Shown in pieces: positions 57,369 to 64,000 of a stretch of 64,000 bases of DNA (its first letter is position 1; each line of letters begins with the position of its first letter). Below the pieces are notes generated by a model, which saw only the letters and a list, made by a program, of their open reading frames with translations, ran no database searches and was not told the DNA's origin. The stretch is from Cryptomeria japonica. Lineage: Eukaryota > Streptophyta > Pinopsida > Cupressales > Cupressaceae. The stretch covers positions 662,606,438-662,670,437 of the forward strand of contig NC_081414.1 in assembly GCF_030272615.1 (NCBI RefSeq), read 5' to 3'. A program made the position numbers and the translations under genes.

Positions 57369-58480
57369 TGATGAATACTAAGAGGGGGGGGGGTGAATTA
57401 GTAATCCAAAAATCTTTGCACTTAAACACTTTGCAAGACTAACAGTAAACCAGTAAAATAGTTTAACAAACAAACCAGTTAACAAACATGCAAACCAACC
57501 AAATAATAATGTGTTCACCTAGAGAAGTACAAACACCATAACACAAAAGATTTTGACGTGGAAAACCAAATGGGAAAAACCACGGTGAGATGGAGCTTAC
57601 AAGTCACTATCTGTAGCATAGGAACTAGACCGGTTAAGGTCTTACAATGTTCTTTACCAGAATAGATCCTATTAGGAATCTCAATCTCTATTAGAAGATA
57701 AGTCCGATTAAAGACTACCTTGCTAGAGGATTTTAGATCTACAAATGTGAACCACCTTGTTAGAGGATTTACAAAAAGGCTTTTGGGCCTACCTGGTTAA
57801 GGGCTACAGACTTGTCAATGATGTGAGTAATCAACAAGTGTTTGATCTATCTAATAGCACATACTGCTCGGTTAGATCCTTGATAGCTCATTCTTAATGC
57901 TCTCCTGCATTACTTCAGTCTTCTACACATTCATATTCTTTCCAACTCCTCAACCACCTTAAACCCTAACAACAATATAAATTTTTGCTGCGACCTTATC
58001 AACAACCTAAAACCCTAGACATGATGTCCTTATAAAGGAATCTGATTTCATGTCGGTCCAAGAGGATTACATTACTATTTCCTAGGTTCAATGAACCTGG
58101 ACATACTTGGTACCTTAACACAAAAGCATCGTTAATGTGTCGGCACCATCAAACAATCGGTGGATGGTAACTCATCACAAAGTATTACCGGTTCATACAA
58201 AATGCTGGTTGCCGGTTTGACAAAATGGAAGACTGGTAAAAATATGTTATGCTGCTTTGGTCCTTCATACTGCTTGGGATCCATGAACCGCTTGGGGTCA
58301 ACATGCCGTTTCAGACCGAGAAACACATTCTGCAAAACATCAATAGTCTAAAGACTATAATTCAACATACCGGTTGGAACAAATACTGGTTGTGCTCTAA
58401 CTTATACATATAAAGAGGATCTCAATGCAAGTGTGTGTCCATCAATGACAATCACAACATAAACTTCAAAAATGCCAACA
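57369..58480 (-). repeat. 5' LTR of the pol-less element
   Basis: Plus strand TGATGAATACTAAGAGGGGGGG...AAAATGCCAACA. Same length class and sequence as 31192-32280. Ten G at 57384-57393; GGGAAAAACCACGGTGAGA at about 57572. Confidence 0.92.
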
Positions 58481-58485
58481 TGAAC

Positions 58486-58940
58486 ATCAACTGTGTCAAC
58501 CTAAATAGTCATCTCAACTAGGTTGGCCACTAAACCCTAAATTACATGATGAATTACAATATAGATCATAAGAGATCATCTTAGATCATTCATATAGATC
58601 CTAAAATCAAATTACAATGCGATATCAACCGTTGGTTGATCGTAACTCATCAAAAAATCTAGTTTGTACAAGTTAAACCCTTAGCTCATTTTACTAAGCA
58701 CTTTGCACATTCCCAATAAATTCCTTTATCATTTGTGCCAAAACAACATTTAGATCATTCACACAGGTTGTGTTGTGTTACCACCTTCATGTAGACTCGT
58801 TGTCGATCACCCCCATAACAAAATCATTACCGGTTTGATGATTTCTTACTGGTGCTTAAACCCTACTAAAACCTCAGAAAAATTCCATCCAAAAAACTAG
58901 ACCTCTCTTAAAAAGTTTTCTTTCCTTCAAAAGCATTTTA
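58486..58940 (-). repeat. Copia-type LTR, right part (split), no gene
   Basis: Continues the LTR interrupted at 31191, ending in ACCGGTTTGATGATTTC-type text. The junction with the second Gypsy copy is near 58940, and the LTR terminus is not recognisable. Confidence 0.45.
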
Positions 58941-59687
58941 CATCCTTTAGCAGGCCTGCCTTCCCGAGGAGTTGAAATCAACTCTTAAAGCCGTTTATGG
59001 CCGGTGTGAAGGGAACGACCTAAGTGGGAAACGACTTTGACGCCAAGTATTCCAACCCACTATAATCAAAAGTGGAAAGTGACGAAAGTCCTTTTCAACG
59101 GTTGCGCGCAGTGATTAACCTTCCCCCAGTATCCTCGAGATACATAAAGCCTTTGTTCTAAAGGTTGGGAAGCCTCCTGAGGGAGTTTATCACTAACGGC
59201 TAAACATGAAGTTTGATTACGAACCATAGAAATAGAAGCTTTGAACCGAGTCAGTAACCAGACATTTGTAACATCATAGTGCAAGGGTGGAGAAGAATCC
59301 ACCCCCAAGATTACTCACCATATATCTCCCAAGATAACTACTCAACTGTGAAGCGATTCACTTTGAGTTAATTTCTGGCAAAAGGTAAAAAAATGGGCGC
59401 CCTCTAGGGGGTGACACGATTGTTTGAGCTGACGGAGTATCAAGACTAGTGGGCTATGATGTTATTTATGACCTTTGAATAAGGAGTCTTTCTAAAGTGT
59501 ATTATTCGTATCTAAACCTATTAAAACATTGGGGATTTGAACACATCCTCACAGAACATACACTTTTTGTTAGATTAGGCAAAATGGTTGTACTTTTTGT
59601 GCCGTGCTTGCATTTACTACTTCAAAAAATCATCCATCAAACTTGAAAAATTCACAAAAACCAACCAAAGGAAAAATCAGGGCAGTT

Positions 59688-60064
59688 TAGCGCGTAAGAG
59701 CAACTTCTTAGCGCATAAAGTACTTTTGTTAGCGCATCCAACCATCAAGTTAGCACGTCGGTTCCAAACAGTAGCGTTTTATCCCAAAATCAAAATAGTG
59801 TTAAAATATTTAGCGCATCAGAAAAATAGTCTAGCGCGTGGAAGCATCAGCTTAGTGCGTGGAAACCAAACATTAGCGCATCCGGTTCACAAGTTAGCGC
59901 ATCACAGGCCCAAGCTAGCGCATGACTTTTTAAACAGGTAGAAAACAATTTTTTGAACAGTCAAATCTTTAGTGGGTGTCTGGGGGCAGCCTAGTGCGTG
60001 TGGTCGTTATTTTAGCGCGTAGAGTAGTTTTGGTAGCGCATTTCGTCCCTGTTTTAGCGCATGA
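59688..60064 (+). repeat. Phased TAGCGCRT array in the second Gypsy copy
   Basis: Starts at 59688, 59709, 59730, 59751, 59772 (21-bp steps), 59796, 59811, 59832, 59853, 59874, 59895, 59916 (21-bp steps from 59811), then looser to 60055. The irregular 24+15 pair corresponds to the 23+15 pair of the first copy, so the layout is inherited. Confidence 0.92.
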
Positions 60065-60189
60065 TCAAAAAGATATAGACAGAGGGCAGAACAGTGAGGA
60101 ATTTTCAAATTTTTGAAAACATTTTCAAAAGCCTCTCATTATCAACAACATTTTTCATCAAAGCAGAGTAGTGAAAACAAACCGTTAAA

Positions 60190-60914
60190 ACTATTTCTCG
60201 AGCTAAATTTGTGTCAAAACAAACGTTGTAAAAATCCTAAACTGATCGCATGATAAAACATATCTATCTTATCATAATTCGGAAACCTCATCATTAGTAT
60301 CAACAAAATCCTTTACCATCTTATGGATTTCATCTCAAAAACACTTGTTTAAAAATTTCAAGTTGTCAAATCAAGTCTCCATATCGGGAGGCTTTTATCC
60401 ATATCATTTGACATGCTTTGTCATGAAGGGGCATCTAAACCTTCACTTTGATAGAGTAAGATTTGAAAATTTCCAAACAAGATCAACTGAATCCAAACAA
60501 ATCAAAGGAAACCATTGATCACTCATGCATGACTAATCCCCATATTCTGAGAAGAAAAAACCTTTATCGTAACATCACGTTAAAGAAACAACAACCTAGT
60601 TTTTCCTAGTTCATCAAGAGAAATAAGTTTTTATACATCAATCGTCAACTCTTCAAATCTCATCAGGTATTCCTTCATCACGTCAAACGTTATATCCAAA
60701 ACAAATCCAACGAATTTGACAAAGAGCCTTTAAAAACAAGAGCATACTGTCAAAATTTTGCTTTTAATCAAATCATAAACGGCGGAGGAAAAATCAATCC
60801 GACATTCTTGCTTGATGAGTGTATCACTTATAACACATCTCGACCAGAATCACCCACCCCCAAGCAACATATCAATGAGGATTTTGTCCCCTTCATCACT
60901 GAAAGTTTCTACTA
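60190..60914 (+). pseudogene. Extra ORF upstream of gag, second copy
   Basis: Aligned to 40440-41196, with frame breaks. It ends at TAA one base before the gag ATG, exactly as in the first copy. Unknown function. Confidence 0.6.
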
Positions 60915-60916
60915 AA

Positions 60917-62100
60917 ATGCTTGCTACTCGCTCTCAAAGAAACCAACAAAGCGAGACACACGCAGAGTCTAGTATGAATCGAAGGTTGTCAAATCCTTTT
61001 GAAGTTCCACACTTAGAAGAGACTCAAATTTCTGAAGCGCTTGTTTAGGAATGTCAGGAAAACCCTTCATTCCAAAAGCTTGTAGAAAGGCTTATGGAAA
61101 ATGACAAAGAAAAGTATCTGCTCATGCTCACAAGTAAAGGCGTTAAACTGCCTGAAGATTTAGACACAAACATCTTCAGAATTGGATCTTGACAATATGA
61201 ATTTCAAGAACAACAAAGAGAAGAAGAAACTCGTAACCTTGAACAACACATACCTGAGCAACACATTCCAGAACAACGTATACCAGAAATGCATATACCC
61301 AAGCTAGAAACTCCCATGCAAAATATACCATTTAACACACCTTTTCAGCTGAGAACTAATACAAGGGAAGAGTTTCTTCCTTGACAAAATAATGCGCCTT
61401 TGGTTGCTCTTACTCAACAAATGCAAATGTTACAAAGACAAATACAAGACATGCAACAAGGGACAACAGTGCGGTACTCATTAAATGAAATTTGTCCTTA
61501 TCCGTTTGACAGAAGATTGGACATGGTGCCTTTTCCTCCAAACTCAGATGTTCCCAAATTTGATAAATACGATGGGAAAAGTGATCCCTGGGATCATGTT
61601 CGAGAATTTTGCACAATGAGTCTTGAGTTTTCTCATGATGACATCTATCTGATGAGGTTATTCCCAAGAAGCCTAGGAGGGAAAACAATGGAATGGTTAT
61701 CCAAAAGTACACCACCTGTCAGATCATTTGATGAATTGGTTAATAAATTCATAACACAATACTCCTATTACATTCAACATGCCATAACCATGCTAGATGT
61801 TTGCAACACCAAACAAAAGAACAACTAAACATTCATGATATTCCTTCAATGCTGGCGATGTATGGTATCACGATATCCTCGAGATATTCCTGAAAAGGAG
61901 AAAATGGAAATCTTTATTGACAATTTGAATGGTGAAATGAGTTACAGGCTAAAACTTCAATGCATACCGTCTTTCGCTAAATTGATTGAAAATGACATTC
62001 AAGTAGAGGAAGCATGTGTCAAAAAGGGAACACTCAAATTCTACAAGGAAGGAACAAACTCATCAAACTACAATAACTAGAATAACACCAACCTAGACAA
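60917..62100 (+). pseudogene. Gypsy gag, second copy
   Basis: It starts at ATG 60917 (MLATRSQRNQQSETHAE). Stops at 61046-61048, 61187-61189, 61381-61383 and 61826-61828 break it. The open part 61400-61828 holds FDKYDGKSDPWDHVREFC and LFPRSLGGKTMEWLSK. At the place of the first copy's stop (42146) it reads RYPRDIPEKEK. The IPEQH repeat has one more unit than the first copy. Confidence 0.88.
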
Positions 62101-62170
62101 ATCTCGATTTTGGACTTGAAACAAAACTGAAGGCAACAATGAATCACATGATCCCAAATCCAAGCAACCA

Positions 62171-63610
62171 GTGCTTGCATTATTCAAAAATCCTCAAAAT
62201 ACGAAAAATCCTAAAAATGCTAATCCAAATGCTAACACATATACACCAAACACCGATCAAGGAAAACTCAACACAAACAACACCAATGATACTCAAAGCA
62301 AAAACATGAATCCAGGACCTAACAACAATTCACGCAACAACACGAACAATTTCCAAAAGAGTATCTTCACACCACTGGGGCAATCACTAGAATCAGCATT
62401 CAGAGAACTTCTAACAAAACAAAATTCTCTCCTTGCCTGCAATCAACAACTATGAACCCCAAATCAAACCACCTTGGTGGAATGATTCACACTATTGTGA
62501 TTTCCATCGTAACAAGGGTCATCGGACGAATGATTGCATGAGATTAAAACACATGGTGCAGGACATGATTGATCGAGGTGACTTAACAGTAGATGGTCTC
62601 AAAACAAATAGTGATCACGGAGCCTTTAAAAATCCTCTCCTAAATTACAACAAAGATGGAGCTTCAACCTCAGATGATACACGTGGAGCTCGTATCAACC
62701 ATATCTACAACAACACCATAAATCACATATCAGCTGAAGATCATCAAGTAAATGTCATTACCATCCGAGATCAGCGTAATCATGAATCTGTTAATGTGAC
62801 AACCTGAACTCAGAAATATGTCTTAAAAGGACATACGTCACCTACAACTACTACACCAAAAATCAAATATGACTTGGTTAGCCAACTATGCAAAACTCCA
62901 ACTCAAATATCTATACTCGAATTGCTGAAACTATCACCAAAGCACAAAGACATATTGGAACAAGCGCTATTAGAAACCAATGTACCTCAAAATCTGGATA
63001 CAGACAGATTTCAAGCCATGGTCGCCCATATGACTGGACCTCATAACCTCACCTTCTCAGAGCATGACAATGTTTCCTTGAGCCATCCTCATAACACTCC
63101 TCTCCATATCGAAGTCATTGTTTGCAAACATTGAGTAAAAAGAGTCTTAATAGATGGAGGAGCTGGACTTAATATATGTACTTTAAAGCTTATCCGTGCA
63201 TTAGGTTTCTCAGAAGAGTCTATTGATCCCTACAAGAAGATTACCATAAAGGCATATGATGATGAGGAAAGGTCCTCTAAAGGAACCATGATGTTACCTA
63301 TTCAAGTGGGACCAGTGCAAAAGAATACTATGTGTCAGGTCTTAGACATAGATCTCACCTACAATATTTTGTTAGGGCGACCCTGGATACATGAAATGCA
63401 AGCAGTACCTTCTACGTATCACTAGTGTGTCGAATTTCCTTATGATGGACAAGAAATCTCTATATCTACTGATCACAATCCATTTCAACATTGCAATGCA
63501 ATGGGGGTAGCCCAAGACAGTTTGGTTCCTCATAATAGAGAAAAGCAGTGATCTGCAACATCATATCTACAAACAGCAAAGCCCAACTCCTTATTTGGAG
63601 ATTTCAAGCA
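62171..63610 (+). pseudogene. Gag zinc finger and protease, second copy
   Basis: The zinc finger YCDFHRNKGHRTNDC lies at 62489-62540 and the protease block with LIDGGAGLNICT at about 63147-63182. Stops at about 62805, 63132, 63422 and 63549 interrupt it. A frameshift lies near 62440. Confidence 0.85.
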
Positions 63611-63729
63611 GAAAATGCAAATCAAAGACCAAGGCATGGGAGAATACTCTTTGGAGCCCTTATGTTTGGCCAAATTGCCAACATCACCTAGATCTCATGG
63701 ATTGCCTACTACATCAACACATCTGGTCA

Positions 63730-64000
63730 CTCAGCCCATCACCAAATTTGATGGTACCTTCGTCCAATTGGGCACTCTAGCACATGAATCAGAAGACAAG
63801 GATATTCTTAGTTGGTTATACAAAGATGAGGAAGAAGGTAATAGAGCAGCTGCTCTAGACATTGTTCTACTTACACACCTGTATGGAAAAGGATACTTAA
63901 TCATGCAACAAATGGGATATGATGGTAAAGGACCTATTGGGAAATGCAAAGAAGGAGTCACTAAACCCATAGATCTTCCTTCACAGCCCAGTAGAAACAA
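63730..64000 (+). pseudogene. G-patch segment, second copy, cut by the window end
   Basis: LYGKGYLIMQQMGYDGKGPIG then EGVTKPIDLPSQPS, the same G-patch as in the first copy, running off the window. Confidence 0.75.

Larger units (their letters stand above)
31192..58480 (-). mobile_element. Non-autonomous (pol-less) LTR retrotransposon with nested Gypsy insertions
   Basis: Two direct repeats of about 1.1 kb (31192-32280 and 57369-58480) have TG...CA ends. After the 5' LTR a perfect TGGTATCAGAGCC primer site follows (minus strand), and before the 3' LTR lies the tract AAAGGGGGAGAT. The interior, once the nested 35376-55099 is removed, is about 5.4 kb. It encodes a coiled-coil/multi-zinc-knuckle Gag-like protein (56133-57318) and a second long coiled-coil protein (32600-35375 plus 55100-55620), with no protease, integrase or reverse transcriptase. 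It must therefore have moved with enzymes from another element; ends and tract resemble those of the Copia element at 12827-20017. Confidence 0.85.
58945..64000 (+). mobile_element. Second copy of the large Gypsy, internal 5' part, truncated by the window
   Basis: Homology to 39075-44260 of the first copy runs in order: conserved leader block, phased array, extra ORF, gag, zinc finger, protease, G-patch. The 5' LTR and the first leader array are missing at the left junction. Many stops and small indels are present, so it is older or less constrained than the first copy. Confidence 0.92.

Overview
The window looks like plant nuclear DNA made almost entirely of transposable elements, and I find no intact host gene. 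It is AT-rich. Plant-type LINE, Ty1/Copia and Ty3/Gypsy elements sit inside one another, mostly old and full of stop codons, and long AT-rich stretches have no open frames. This style, with 15 kb Gypsy interiors and ORF fragments of a kind common in gymnosperm repeats, suggests a large-genome conifer. That assignment is inference; nothing in the window is a taxonomic marker.

Layout. 167-1368 (-): decayed ORF of an unrecognised repeat. About 1640-9590 (-): an old LINE (ORF1 with zinc knuckle; ORF2 with endonuclease, reverse transcriptase, zf-RVT and RNase H), broken by two solo LTRs (4371-5572 with perfect 5-bp target duplication; 6872-7580 with a 4/5 duplication). 9600-12826: no genes. 12827-20017 (-): complete but dead Ty1/Copia element. 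About 20299-21762: Copia-type LTR remnant. 21763-26565: old LTR material with two primer-binding-site-like sequences. 26564-30305: 3' end of a minus-strand Gypsy whose 3' part carries a plus-strand plant-mobile-domain (PMD) pseudogene with its own TATA box.

30306-58940 is a four-level nest. A Copia-type LTR (30306-31191 and about 58486-58940) was hit by a minus-strand, pol-less LTR retrotransposon (31192-58480). That element was hit by a Gypsy element now reduced to a solo LTR (35376-55094, target duplication CATAC). The solo LTR was hit by an 18.3-kb Gypsy of the same family (36667-54956, target duplication GGACC). About 58945-64000 holds the 5' internal part of a second copy of this Gypsy and runs off the window.

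The 18.3-kb Gypsy is the most interesting object. It has gag, protease, a G-patch domain, reverse transcriptase, two RNase H domains and integrase, which is Tat/Ogre-like. Between pol and the 3' LTR it carries an antisense GC-rich PMD gene with its own TATA box. The leader of the sense transcript and the leader of the antisense gene both contain arrays of an 8-bp motif (TAGCGCRT) placed at exact 21-bp steps with unrelated 13-bp spacers; the antisense array runs 18-21-21 in a 60-bp super-period. The second copy keeps the array, and the unrelated PMD-bearing Gypsy at 28 kb has a different motif at about 20-bp steps in the same place. I know of no description of such phased arrays, and I consider them the best candidate for something new here.
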